NCBI RefSeq assembly: GCF_021245725.1
Contig: NZ_JAJGSX010000016.1
Location: 1-64,000 of the forward strand
Direction: 5' to 3'
Length of the DNA: 64,000 bases
Source of the DNA: Pseudonocardia sp. TRM90224
GTDB lineage: Bacteria > Actinomycetota > Actinomycetes > Mycobacteriales > Pseudonocardiaceae
Made by a program: the position numbers and the translations under genes. Position 1 is the stretch's first letter, and every line of letters begins with the position of its first letter. This document shows, piece after piece, positions 1-7,722 of this stretch. The notes below the pieces were generated by a model. It saw nothing but the letters and a program-made list of their open reading frames with translations, was not told where the DNA came from and did no database searches.

Positions 1-464
1 GGTATCCCCAAGGAGGTCGACGGGATGGCACGACCCAACCCATCCCGGAGATCTGCCCGCCCGGCGAGGGCGCCCTTAAAAACGCGCGACCACCAAGACC
101 GACAAGGCCACCGCCACGAGACTGTCCGCCACAAACCCACCCAACGGAACCACGTCGAGAACCCACCCCCACCCACTCAAACGCGCGACTCACCGCCCCG
201 GATCGCGCGACTCACCCGCCGAAACGTGCGCTTCGCCCGCCGAAACGTGGGACTCGCCCGCCGAAACGTGGGACTCGCCCGCTGGAACGTGGGACTCGCC
301 TGCCGAAACGTGGGACTCGCCGTGCTGGAGGTGTCGACTCACCGTGCCCAAAGTGTCGACTCACCGTGCCGAAAGTGTCGACCCACCTGCCCGCCCCGAC
401 TCGCGCACGGTCTGGCCCCGACTCGCGCTCGGGGTGGGCGCGACTCGTGCAGTGCTCGCCGGGC
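1..464. other. Intergenic region with no convincing gene
   Basis: No convincing gene lies between the window start and the 3' end of the RraA-like gene. A strong Shine-Dalgarno-like AAGGAGG (about 10-16) precedes an ATG at 25. The reading frame it opens runs to 546 and is very rich in Arg and Pro. It then runs through the tandem array and into the 3' end of the convergent RraA gene, so I do not call it. The main content is the 21-bp repeat array described separately. The left part (1-200) has no other structure I can name. Confidence 0.5.
207..391. repeat. Degenerate 21-22 bp tandem repeat array
   Basis: About nine head-to-tail units of 21-22 bp resemble GGGACTCGCCCGCCGAAACGT. The central four are nearly identical. 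Units drift on both sides to versions such as GTCGACTCACCGTGCCGAAAG. Because the period is 21, the + strand frame reads as a heptapeptide repeat around R-N-V-G-L-A, but I infer no protein. There are no spacers and unit length is short, so this is not a CRISPR array. It lies 3' of the RraA-like gene. Function unknown. Confidence 0.8.
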
Positions 465-1163
465 TCAGACCTCGATCGCGCCGCCCACGCGGCGGAGGTG
501 TTCGCGGAAGGTCAGGGTCGGTTCCGACGCACGTGCCGTGAGGTAGGTGCCGAACCGGACCTGGCTCCGCAGGGAGGTGCCGGAGCGGATCAGGTCGGCC
601 TGCCGCCGCTCGGTGTCGCGGATCGTCTCCGCTACCGAGAGGACGTCGGGGAGTCGGTCGGCGGGGACGAACAGGACGCCGTCCTCGTCGCCGAGGACGA
701 CGTCGGAGCTGGTCACAGTCCACTCCCCGAAACGGGCCGCGGTGGTGGCGTCGGTGGGGCGCTCGTCGAGGCGCAACGGGCCGGTGGGGAGGGAGCCGGC
801 GCTGAAGACCGGCAGGCCGATCTCCTGGATCTCCGCGGTGTCGCGGTTCAGCCCCCAGATCACGATCCCGGCCATCCCGCCGGCCTGCGCTTCCAGCACC
901 ATCAGGTCGCCGACGCAGCTCTCGTCGACGCGTCCGGCGTTGTCGACGACGAGCACGGCGCCGGGTGTGATCACCTCGAGGAAGATGTCGACGCTCCCGA
1001 CGTGCCGCGCGGGGGCGGCCCGGCCGGCGACCCTCGTGCCCGGGACCACCGCCCGCACCTCGGCGGGCGCGCAGCGCACCGGCACCTGCGTGCGGACGCA
1101 CCCGTCGGCGATGTGCGCCGTCGTGAGCGCAGCGAAGCGCTGCTCGATCTCGTCCTGCTCCAT
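465..1163 (-). CDS. RraA-like / HMG-aldolase family protein
   Basis: A 232-residue protein of the RraA / demethylmenaquinone methyltransferase-like fold. This family includes 4-hydroxy-4-methyl-2-oxoglutarate (HMG) aldolases and the RNase E inhibitor RraA. Visible family features are an N-terminal T-x-x-I-x-D-G segment, a central V-x-D-N-A-G-R near residue 75, the G-G-M-A-G-I-V-I-W-G-x-N-R-D segment (about 94-107) and a late D-E-D-G-V-L-F motif (about 158-164). In HMG aldolases the region with G-x-x-x-x-x-x-R-D binds the metal and substrate. Actinobacteria lack the classical RraA-RNase E system, so an aldolase or unassigned enzyme role is more likely. It lies 10 bp downstream of the MarR-GNAT gene on the same strand, probably one transcript. 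Exact substrate unknown. Confidence 0.8.
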   Translation of the reverse strand: MEQDEIEQRFAALTTAHIADGCVRTQVPVRCAPAEVRAVVPGTRVAGRAAPARHVGSVDIFLEVITPGAVLVVDNAGRVDESCVGDLMVLEAQAGGMAGIVIWGLNRDTAEIQEIGLPVFSAGSLPTGPLRLDERPTDATTAARFGEWTVTSSDVVLGDEDGVLFVPADRLPDVLSVAETIRDTERRQADLIRSGTSLRSQVRFGTYLTARASEPTLTFREHLRRVGGAIEV

Positions 1164-1173
1164 GTGCGTCCTC

Positions 1174-2046
1174 TCAGTCCAAGGTCTTGGCGAACCAGTG
1201 ATGGGCGTACGGCTCGTCGTTGAATGCCTCGACCTCGACGAACCCGGCCGCCCGGTAGAGCCCGATGGCCTCGACCAGCGTGTGGTTCGTCTCCAGGCGC
1301 AACGTGCGCACGCCGAGCCCGCGCGCGTGCGTCTCCAGCTCGGTCAGCAGCCGCCTGCCCAGGCCGAGCCCGCGGACGGTCGGCGAGACCCACATGCGCT
1401 TGACGTCGGCGCAGTGCTCGGAGGGGATCACCTTCAGCGCGCCGCACCCGACGGGCTCCTCGTGCAGCCGCGCGACGAGCAGTGTGATCGCGTCGTCCTC
1501 GGCGGGGCGGGTGACGGTGGGGTCGAAGCCGCCGTCGAAGCGGGTGGCCAGGTCGGCGTAGTACGACGACATGCACAGCTGCGCGTCGGGGTGGCGCGGG
1601 TCGGTCACCCGCACGTCGACCATCGACGCCACGAGCAGCTGCTCGACCTCCGCCATCGCGGCGACCAGCCGCTCCCGCTGTGAGACGTTGAGCGGCTGGA
1701 TCATCGTCTCGGCGAGCTCGTCGGAGAGCCGGTCCAGCTCTGCACGCTCCGCCCGACCCGCCGGGGTCAGCCGGGCGGTGCGGACGCGCGCGTCGTCCGG
1801 ATCGGTCTCGACGGCCACCAGACCCTCCTTCTGGAGGCCGGCGACCAGCCGGCTCAGGTAGCCGGAGTCGAGGTCGAGCCGCGACCGCAGCCTGCGCAGC
1901 TCGCTCGGTCCGTCGCTGATCTCCCAGAGCAGCCGGGCCTGGCCGAGCGGGCGCCCGCGGGAGAGGTACGCGTCGTCGAGCGCGCCGACCCGCTGCGTGA
2001 CGGTTCGGTTGAAGCTGCGCACCTTCGCCACCATCTCCGCGTCCAT
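1174..2046 (-). CDS. MarR-family regulator fused to GNAT acetyltransferase
   Basis: A 290-residue bifunctional protein. Residues 1 to about 145 form a MarR winged-helix domain; the recognition region is around S-G-Y-L-S-R-L-V-A-G-L, followed by the wing with D-P-D-D-A-R. Residues about 150-290 are a GNAT domain with acetyl-CoA motif A, V-R-G-L-G-L-G-R-R-L-L (about 228), and the typical C-terminal L-Y-R-A-A-G-F. Fusions of this kind are common in actinobacteria and are thought to couple DNA binding to N-acetylation of a small molecule; the ligand here is unknown. The ATG overlaps a perfect palindrome that is probably its autoregulatory operator. It is divergent from the iron-boxed ABC exporter and may regulate it. 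Confidence 0.88.
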   Translation of the reverse strand: MDAEMVAKVRSFNRTVTQRVGALDDAYLSRGRPLGQARLLWEISDGPSELRRLRSRLDLDSGYLSRLVAGLQKEGLVAVETDPDDARVRTARLTPAGRAERAELDRLSDELAETMIQPLNVSQRERLVAAMAEVEQLLVASMVDVRVTDPRHPDAQLCMSSYYADLATRFDGGFDPTVTRPAEDDAITLLVARLHEEPVGCGALKVIPSEHCADVKRMWVSPTVRGLGLGRRLLTELETHARGLGVRTLRLETNHTLVEAIGLYRAAGFVEVEAFNDEPYAHHWFAKTLD

Positions 2047-2048
2047 CC

Positions 2049-2064
2049 TCTGACTTTAGTCAGA
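2049..2064. promoter_or_regulatory. Palindromic operator, probably for the MarR-GNAT protein
   Basis: TCTGACTTTAGTCAGA has perfect 7-bp arms around a TT centre. It sits 3 bp upstream of the MarR-GNAT start codon, in the divergent promoter region with the ABC exporter. The TGACT-N2-AGTCA layout is typical of MarR operators. Inference: autoregulation, possibly with control of the exporter. Confidence 0.7.
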
Positions 2065-2107
2065 GAAAAGTTGGAGCGCCAAGGATGTTGTGGCTGTACG
2101 CATGTGT

Positions 2108-2126
2108 GTAGGGTGCCCTTACTCAA
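2108..2126. promoter_or_regulatory. Weak IdeR/DtxR-like iron box
   Basis: GTAGGGTGCCCTTACTCAA matches the classical 19-bp iron box TTAGGTTAGGCTAACCTAA at 12 of 19 positions by my hand alignment. It contains the imperfect inverted repeat GTAGGG/CCTTAC. It ends 14 bp before the exporter start codon. It is weaker than the boxes at 20453 and 41216, so it is a candidate only. Confidence 0.45.
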
Positions 2127-2140
2127 GCGAAGGGGGAGGA

Positions 2141-3943
2141 ATGACGACCGCTGTCACCGAACGCACGGCGCCCGCGCCGCTACCGGCCGCGCCGGTCGAC
2201 ACGCCACGCCAACGCGCGCGCAAGGAGGCCGCCGCGCTCGCCGAGCTGCGCCGGCCCGTCCGCGGCGCCACGATGCTGGCGGTCGTGGCCGCGGCGCTCG
2301 GCGCGGTCGCCGGCCTGGTGCCGTTCATCGGGCTCGCCCAGCTGGCGACGCAGCTGCTCGCGCCCCCGGTCGACGGCGGCGCCGTGCTGCTCACCGTCTG
2401 GCTCATCGTGGCGGGCCTCGGCCTGCGCGGCCTGCTGCTCGGCACCGCGCTGGCGATCACCCACTTCGCCGACGTGCGGCTGCAGGCGATCCTGCGCAGA
2501 CGGATCACTGCGCACCTCGGCAAGCTCCCGCTCGGCTGGTTCTCGGAGAACTCGTCGGGGCGCGTGCGCAAGGTGGCGCAGAACGACATCACCGAGCTGC
2601 ACCACCTCGTCGCGCACCACTCGGTCGAGATGACGGCGGCGATCGTGCTGCCGGTCGGCGGGCTGCTGTACGTCTTCTCCCTCGACTGGCGGCTCGGCCT
2701 GCTCGCCATCGGGACGCTCCCGTTCTACGCGGCCGCCTACGCCTGGATGATGCGTGGCTACCAGGAGAAGATGGACCAGATGAACACCGGGTACGCCCGG
2801 ATCAGCGCTGCGATCGTCGAGTTCGTCAGCGGCATCGCGGTGGTGAAGGCGTACGGCAGGGCGCGCCGATCGCACGCCGCCTACCGCAGCGCCGCCGACG
2901 ACTTCGGCTCGTTCTACTCCGACTGGGTCCGCCCGATGCTCACGATCGAGGCGATCGCGAGCATGGCGCTCTCCGCGCCGATCGTCGCGGTGCTGAGCCT
3001 CGGCGGCAGCATCTGGTTCGTCGCGCAGGGCTGGGTCACGCCGATCGAAGCGATGACCGAGGTGCTGATCGCGATGGTCATCCCGACGACGGTGCTCGCG
3101 ATGTCGTTCGGCGCGCAGGCCCGGCGGACGGCGGCCTCGGCCGCTTTGCGCATCGTCGAGCTGCTGGAGACGCCCGAGCTGCCCGTCGCAGCACAACCGA
3201 AGCTGCCCGAGGGCAACCGCGTCGAGCTCGACGGTGTCCGGTTCAGCTACGACGGCACCACCGACGTGCTGCACGACATCTCCCTCGTGCTGGAGCCGGG
3301 CACCATCACTGCGCTCGTCGGCCCGTCCGGTTCCGGGAAGTCGACGCTGGCCACGCTGGTCCCGCGGTTCCACGACGTCACCGCGGGCGCCGTCCGGATC
3401 GGCGGCGTGGACGTCCGCCAGATCGCCCCGGACGAGCTGTACCGGCGGGTCGGGTTCGTGCTGCAGGACGTCCAGCTGCTGCGCGGGACGGTCGCCGACA
3501 ACATCCGGCTCGGCCGGCCCGATGCCACCGACGACGAGATCCTCGCCGCGGCGCGGGCCGCGCAGATCCACGACCGGATCACGAAGCTGCCCGGCGGCTA
3601 CACCGCCGTGATCGGCGAGGAGGCGCTGTTCTCCGGCGGCGAGGCGCAGCGGGTGTCGATCGCACGTGCGCTGCTGGCCGACACGCCGGTGCTGGTGCTC
3701 GACGAGGCGACCGCGTTCGCCGACCCCGAGTCGGAGGCCGCGATCCAGGACGCGCTCTCCACGCTCGCGGCCGGCCGGACCGTGCTGGTCATCGCGCACC
3801 GGCTGACGACGATCACCGGCGTCGACCGGATCGTCGTGCTCGACGGCGGGGAGATCGTCGAGCAGGGAACGCACGAGCAGCTGTCGGCCGCCGACGGGCG
3901 GTACGCCCGCATGTGGGCCGTGCACGAGGGGGGCGCACGATGA
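2141..3943 (+). CDS. ABC exporter half-transporter, IrtA-like (TMD-NBD)
   Basis: Start chosen at ATG 2141 because AGGGGGAGG lies just upstream; an in-frame ATG at 2090 would run through the putative iron box. The 600-residue product is a type IV ABC half-transporter. It has an N-terminal six-helix membrane domain (about residues 40-310) and a C-terminal nucleotide-binding domain. Visible motifs are Walker A G-P-S-G-S-G-K-S (about 393), Q-loop V-L-Q-D-V, a variant signature F-S-G-G-E-A-Q-R (about 497), Walker B V-L-V-L-D-E-A-T and the H-loop A-H-R. The signature begins with Phe instead of Leu. It overlaps the next half-transporter by ATGA, so the two probably form a heterodimer. The iron box and the hydroxamate genes at 20.5 kb suggest siderophore or ferric-siderophore transport; drug export is the alternative. 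Confidence 0.85.
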   Translation: MTTAVTERTAPAPLPAAPVDTPRQRARKEAAALAELRRPVRGATMLAVVAAALGAVAGLVPFIGLAQLATQLLAPPVDGGAVLLTVWLIVAGLGLRGLLLGTALAITHFADVRLQAILRRRITAHLGKLPLGWFSENSSGRVRKVAQNDITELHHLVAHHSVEMTAAIVLPVGGLLYVFSLDWRLGLLAIGTLPFYAAAYAWMMRGYQEKMDQMNTGYARISAAIVEFVSGIAVVKAYGRARRSHAAYRSAADDFGSFYSDWVRPMLTIEAIASMALSAPIVAVLSLGGSIWFVAQGWVTPIEAMTEVLIAMVIPTTVLAMSFGAQARRTAASAALRIVELLETPELPVAAQPKLPEGNRVELDGVRFSYDGTTDVLHDISLVLEPGTITALVGPSGSGKSTLATLVPRFHDVTAGAVRIGGVDVRQIAPDELYRRVGFVLQDVQLLRGTVADNIRLGRPDATDDEILAAARAAQIHDRITKLPGGYTAVIGEEALFSGGEAQRVSIARALLADTPVLVLDEATAFADPESEAAIQDALSTLAAGRTVLVIAHRLTTITGVDRIVVLDGGEIVEQGTHEQLSAADGRYARMWAVHEGGAR

Positions 3944-5700
3944 TCCAGGACCTGCTCAGGATCATGGGCCAGGAGCACCGCCGGTCGCTGATCGGCTACT
4001 TCGTGTGGTGCGTGGCGTACGCGGTGCTGCAGGGCGTCGCGATGGTGATGATCGTCCCGGTGCTGCAGGACCTGCTCGCCGGTGACATCGGCGGCGCGCT
4101 CGCCTGGCTGTCGGTGCTCGTCTGCGCGGCGCTGTTCGCCTGCATCGCGCACTACGTGCAGGCGATGCGCGGGTTCGAGGTGGCGCTCACCGTCCTCTCG
4201 TCGATGCACCACCAGATGGGCGACCACGTCGTCGGCCTCCCGCTGGGCTGGTTCTCGTCGGAGAAGATCGGCCGGCTCTCGCAGACGCTCACCAGCGGCA
4301 CGATGATGATCGGCGGGCTCTTCGCGCACCTGCTCACGCCGCTGGTGACGGGCATCGTCACGCCGGCGACGATCGCGGTCGCGATGTTCTTCTTCGACTG
4401 GCGGCTCGCCGCCGCCGTGATCATCTGCTCGCCGGTGCTCTACCTGGCGTTCCGATGGTCGGCGTCGCTGGTCGGGCGGGGTGACGAGCTCACCGACGCC
4501 GCGGCCGTCGAGGCGGGGAACCGGGTCGTCGAGTTCGCGCGCTGCCAGCTCGCGCTGCGCGCGTTCGGCCGGGGCGTCGAGGGCTACCAGCCGCTGGAGG
4601 ACGCGATCGAGGGGCAGCGGATCGTCGGCCGGAGGAGCCTGTGGATGGCCGTGCCGGGGCTGATCGCGGGCGGGTTCGCCGCCCAGCTCGCCTTCACGGT
4701 GCTCATTGCGGTCGGGGTGCTGCTGGCACTCGGCGGATCCGTCGACACCGTCCAGGTGATCGCGCTGCTCGCGCTCTCGGCCCGGTTCACCGGGCCGCTC
4801 TCCGAGGTCGCCGAGTTCGCGGGCGCGCTGCGGATGGGCCGCAACGACGTCCGGCGCATGGCACGCATCCTCGCCGAGCAGCCGCTGCCCGAGCCGGCCG
4901 AGGCGGTCGTGGTCTCCGCCCGCGGCGAGATCGAGCTCGACGGCGTGACGTTCGGGTACGAGCCGGGCCGCCCGGTGCTGCGCGACGTGTCGCTGCGGGT
5001 GCCGCCGCGCACCATGACGGCGCTGGTCGGCGCTTCCGGATCGGGCAAGACGACGGTGACCCGCCTGATCGCCCGCTTCTGGGACGTCGATTCGGGCACG
5101 GTGCGCGTCGGCGGCGCCGACGTCCGCGACCTCACCACCGACGCGCTGATGGCGCAGGTGGCGATGGTGTTCCAGGACGTCTACCTCTTCGACGACACCC
5201 TGGAGGCCAACATCCGGGTCGGGCGGGCCGACGCGACCGACGCCGAGGTGCGTAAAGCCGGCCGGCTCGCCGGGGTGCAGGAGATCGTCGAGCGGCTGCC
5301 GGCCGGCTGGGCGACCAGGGTGGGGGAGGGTGGGACGTCGCTCTCGGGCGGGGAGCGCCAGCGTGTCTCCGTGGCGCGGGCGATCCTCAAGGACGCGCCG
5401 ATCGTCCTGCTCGACGAGGCGACGGCCGCCCTCGACCCGGAGAACGAGCGGTTCGTCCAGGACGCGCTGCGCACGCTGCAATCCCGCTCGACGCTGCTGG
5501 TGATCGCGCACAAGCTGCCGACGGTCGTCGCGGCCGACCAGATCGTCGTGCTCGACGACGGGGGGATCGTCGAGCACGGCACGCACGGCGAGCTGCTCGC
5601 CGCGGACGGGCGCTACGCAGAGTTCTGGCGAGAGCGCAGCCGCGCGCGCGGCTGGCGGTTGGCCGCGGAGAATCGTCCCCGTGAGCGCACCGAGAGCTGA
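3940..5700 (+). CDS. ABC exporter half-transporter, IrtB-like (TMD-NBD)
   Basis: A 586-residue partner of the preceding half-transporter, starting at the ATG that overlaps its stop (ATGA). The membrane domain occupies about residues 1-300. The NBD carries Walker A G-A-S-G-S-G-K-T (about 364), Q-loop V-F-Q-D-V, canonical signature L-S-G-G-E-R-Q-R (about 468), Walker B I-V-L-L-D-E-A-T-A-A-L-D and A-H-K in the H-loop. One subunit has a canonical signature and the other a variant, as in many heterodimeric exporters with one degenerate ATP site. In mycobacteria the IrtAB pair imports carboxymycobactin despite its exporter fold. Unlike IrtA, neither subunit here has an N-terminal siderophore-interacting FAD domain. 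Confidence 0.86.
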   Translation: MIQDLLRIMGQEHRRSLIGYFVWCVAYAVLQGVAMVMIVPVLQDLLAGDIGGALAWLSVLVCAALFACIAHYVQAMRGFEVALTVLSSMHHQMGDHVVGLPLGWFSSEKIGRLSQTLTSGTMMIGGLFAHLLTPLVTGIVTPATIAVAMFFFDWRLAAAVIICSPVLYLAFRWSASLVGRGDELTDAAAVEAGNRVVEFARCQLALRAFGRGVEGYQPLEDAIEGQRIVGRRSLWMAVPGLIAGGFAAQLAFTVLIAVGVLLALGGSVDTVQVIALLALSARFTGPLSEVAEFAGALRMGRNDVRRMARILAEQPLPEPAEAVVVSARGEIELDGVTFGYEPGRPVLRDVSLRVPPRTMTALVGASGSGKTTVTRLIARFWDVDSGTVRVGGADVRDLTTDALMAQVAMVFQDVYLFDDTLEANIRVGRADATDAEVRKAGRLAGVQEIVERLPAGWATRVGEGGTSLSGGERQRVSVARAILKDAPIVLLDEATAALDPENERFVQDALRTLQSRSTLLVIAHKLPTVVAADQIVVLDDGGIVEHGTHGELLAADGRYAEFWRERSRARGWRLAAENRPRERTES

Positions 5701-6316
5701 CCGGCGCGGCTACGGCCGCCTCGACCGCGCGACGATCGTCACCGTCGCGCTCGCCATCGCCCGTCGCGAAGGCATGGCGGCCGTGACGATGCGCGCGATC
5801 GCCGACGAGCTCGGCAAGGCGCCGATGACGCTCTACCGGCACATAGGCGATCGCGAGGCGTTGCTGGTCGCGATGCTCGACGTCGTCGCGGGGGAGATCG
5901 AGCCGCCACCGCCGTCGCCCGATCCGCGGACGGAGATCATCGGGCTGGTGACGGCGGTGCACCACGTGCTGCACCGCGACGCGTGGGCGGTCATGGTGCA
6001 GATCACGGAGGGGCTCGCGAGCCCCGTCGTGCTGCCGCTGATGGAGCGGCTCTTCAAGGCGCTGCGAGCGGCCGGCGTGGGGCCGCACGACGCGGCCCCC
6101 GCGTCGGCCGTCATCTGGGACTACACCTACGGCGAGCTGCTGCGCGCCCACCAGCAGGACCCCGACAGCTTCGCCAGCCGCATGGCCCGCGAGAGCGACC
6201 CGGAGCTGTACCCGAACCTCACCGAGGTCCGGCGGGTGCGCTCGCACGAGGAACACTTCCCCGAGGGCATCACGATCGTCGTCGACGGCGTCCTGGCCCG
6301 CTACGCCCACCCCTGA
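5681..6316 (+). CDS. TetR/AcrR-family regulator
   Basis: A 211-residue TetR regulator starting at GTG 5681, inside the 3' end of the second ABC gene (20-nt overlap), so probably cotranscribed with the exporter. The N-terminal helix-turn-helix reads A-V-T-M-R-A-I-A-D-E-L-G followed by T-L-Y-R-H-I-G-D-R-E-A-L. The C-terminal domain resembles TetR_C_1, as found in tetracycline- and drug-responsive regulators, with a W-A-V-M-V-Q segment. It likely represses the exporter operon in response to a small ligand. The first family-1 palindrome begins 5 nt after its stop codon. Confidence 0.88.
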   Translation: MSAPRADRRGYGRLDRATIVTVALAIARREGMAAVTMRAIADELGKAPMTLYRHIGDREALLVAMLDVVAGEIEPPPPSPDPRTEIIGLVTAVHHVLHRDAWAVMVQITEGLASPVVLPLMERLFKALRAAGVGPHDAAPASAVIWDYTYGELLRAHQQDPDSFASRMARESDPELYPNLTEVRRVRSHEEHFPEGITIVVDGVLARYAHP

Positions 6317-6321
6317 ACCCC

Positions 6322-6390
6322 AACTTCCCCACCGTTTTGGGTGGATGCGCGCCTGCGGAGCGCGCAAGTGCCCAAAACGGTGGGGAGTTT
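6322..6390. repeat. Family-1 palindrome, variant A (copy 1)
   Basis: The outer arms AACTTCCCCACCGTTTTG and CAAAACGGTGGGGAGTTT are complementary. The inner arms are GGGTGGATGCGCGC on the left and GCGCGCAAGTGCCC on the right, so only the GCGCGC part pairs inside. It starts 5 nt after the TetR stop codon. No T-tract follows the stem. Confidence 0.9.
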
Positions 6391-6401
6391 GCCGTGACTG
6401 A

Positions 6402-6416
6402 TACCCCCAGGGGGTA
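6402..6416. promoter_or_regulatory. CsoR-like copper operator, distal site
   Basis: TACCCCCAGGGGGTA is a perfect 15-bp palindrome in the copZ promoter region. Runs of C and G flanked by TA are characteristic of CsoR-family (Cu(I)-sensing repressor) operators. No csoR gene is present in the window, so the regulator would be encoded elsewhere. Confidence 0.7.
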
Positions 6417-6479
6417 CTAGGCAGTTCGAGTGAGAGGGCTTGTGCGGATAGGGGGACGGGGTATGGTTCCCGGTGTTGA

Positions 6480-6494
6480 TACCCCCTACGGGTA
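6480..6494. promoter_or_regulatory. CsoR-like copper operator, promoter-proximal site
   Basis: TACCCCCTACGGGTA has 5-bp arms TACCC/GGGTA and lies about 25 bp upstream of the copZ ATG. It has the same design as the site about 78 bp upstream. Two such sites suggest tight copper-dependent repression of the copZ-orf-copA operon. Confidence 0.7.
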
Positions 6495-6518
6495 GCCAGT
6501 ACGACGCCGGAGGTCCTC

Positions 6519-6734
6519 ATGTCCCAGTCCACGTCCACCTACGCCGTCGCCGGGATGACCTGCGGGCACTGCGTCGCGTCGGTCACGGAGGAGGTCGGTG
6601 CTCTCGCCGGCGTCACGGACGTGCAGGTGGACCTGCCGACCGGAACGGTGACCGTCACCAGCGCCCGGCCGCTCGACGACGCGGACGTCCGCGCCGCCGT
6701 CGAGGAGGCCGGATACACCGTGGGGGCCGCGTAG
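6519..6734 (+). CDS. copZ: Copper chaperone (heavy-metal-associated domain)
   Basis: A 71-residue single HMA domain with the metal-binding loop G-M-T-C-G-H-C (Cys near 15 and 18) and the usual beta-alpha-beta-beta-alpha-beta length. It hands Cu(I) to the P-type ATPase encoded two genes downstream. A GGAGG ribosome site precedes the ATG. The next gene starts 2 nt after its stop. Two CsoR-like palindromes upstream make copper induction likely. Confidence 0.92.
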   Translation: MSQSTSTYAVAGMTCGHCVASVTEEVGALAGVTDVQVDLPTGTVTVTSARPLDDADVRAAVEEAGYTVGAA

Positions 6735-6736
6735 CC

Positions 6737-7708
6737 ATGAACACCACGAAGCGCCTCGCGACGTACGGCCTCGCGGTCGTGCTGCTCGCGGCGGGCGCGT
6801 ACGCGGTCGGCTCGTTCGTCGGACCCACCCTCGCGCCGCCCCCACCAGTCGCGATGGAGCACGGAACAATGAACCCCGAACCCGCTGCCGCAGCACCGCA
6901 CGCCGAGGCCGGCCACAGCGCCGGCCCTGCCCCGACAGCCGATCTCCCGGCCGGCCTGGCCTCCAGCCGCGGCGGCTACACGCTCGTCCCGGTCTCGCCG
7001 ACGCTCACGCCCGGCACCGCAGCCGAGTTCGCCTTCCGCGTCACCGGCCCCGACGGCAACCCCGTCACCGCCTTCGACGTGGAGCACGACAAGCGGATGC
7101 ACCTGATCGTCGTGCGCCGCGACACCGCCGGCTTCCAGCACGTCCACCCCGAGATGGCGGCCGACGGCACCTGGAGCGTGCCGCTCACGCTGCCGGCCGG
7201 CGGCTCCTACCGCGCGTTCGCCGACTTCGCCCCGACCGGCGGCGCCGGCACGACGCTCGGCGTCGACCTCGCCGCACCGGGCTCGTTCGAGCCCAAGACG
7301 TACGCACCGAGCCGGACCGCGAAGGTCGACGGCTACACGGTCTCCCTCACCGGCGAGCTCGTGCCGGGGCAGGGCTCGCCGGTCACGCTGAGCGTCGCGA
7401 AGGACGGCAAGCCGGTGACCGACCTGCAGCCCTACCTCGCGGCGTACGGGCACCTCGTCGCGCTGCGCGGCGGCGACCTCGCCTACCTGCACGTCCACCC
7501 GGAGGGGCAGCCCGGCGACGGGCGCACCCCGGCCGGACCGGAGATCAAGTTCGTGGCCGAGGTGCCCAGCGCGGGCGACTACCGGCTGTTCCTCGACTTC
7601 CAGCACGGCGGTGTGGTGCGCACGGCGGAGTTCACCGTCGCGACCGGCCCCGCGGTGCCCGACGCCCCCGCTGCCACCGGCCACTCGGCCGAGCCGCACG
7701 GTCACTGA
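6737..7708 (+). CDS. Membrane-anchored Met/His-rich protein of copper operon
   Basis: A 323-residue protein with one N-terminal hydrophobic segment (about residues 9-28) and no lipobox, so it is a signal anchor or uncleaved leader with the rest outside the cell. A short linker holds M-E-H-G-T-M-N-P and several His residues. Two beta-rich repeats follow, each carrying an H-x-H-P-E motif: Q-H-V-H-P-E near 136 and L-H-V-H-P-E near 255. A His-rich tail (H-S-A-E-P-H-G-H) ends the protein. Proteins of this type sit between CopZ and CopA in several actinobacteria. A periplasmic copper-binding role fits the motifs and position but is inference; I cannot name a characterised homologue. Confidence 0.75.
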   Translation: MNTTKRLATYGLAVVLLAAGAYAVGSFVGPTLAPPPPVAMEHGTMNPEPAAAAPHAEAGHSAGPAPTADLPAGLASSRGGYTLVPVSPTLTPGTAAEFAFRVTGPDGNPVTAFDVEHDKRMHLIVVRRDTAGFQHVHPEMAADGTWSVPLTLPAGGSYRAFADFAPTGGAGTTLGVDLAAPGSFEPKTYAPSRTAKVDGYTVSLTGELVPGQGSPVTLSVAKDGKPVTDLQPYLAAYGHLVALRGGDLAYLHVHPEGQPGDGRTPAGPEIKFVAEVPSAGDYRLFLDFQHGGVVRTAEFTVATGPAVPDAPAATGHSAEPHGH

Positions 7709-7722
7709 CAAGGAGCACGGAG

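Noticed and set aside
207..391. Possible CRISPR array
   Set aside because: Units are contiguous without unique spacers, only 21-22 bp long and degenerate; no cas gene is present.
25..546. 173-codon + strand ORF with AAGGAGG upstream
   Set aside because: Composition is Arg/Pro-dominated, much of it is the 21-bp tandem array read in frame, and it runs into the 3' end of the RraA-like gene. No domain is recognisable.
2090..2140. Earlier ATG for the first ABC exporter gene
   Set aside because: It would place the iron box inside the coding region, and the strong AGGGGGAGG site directly precedes ATG 2141.
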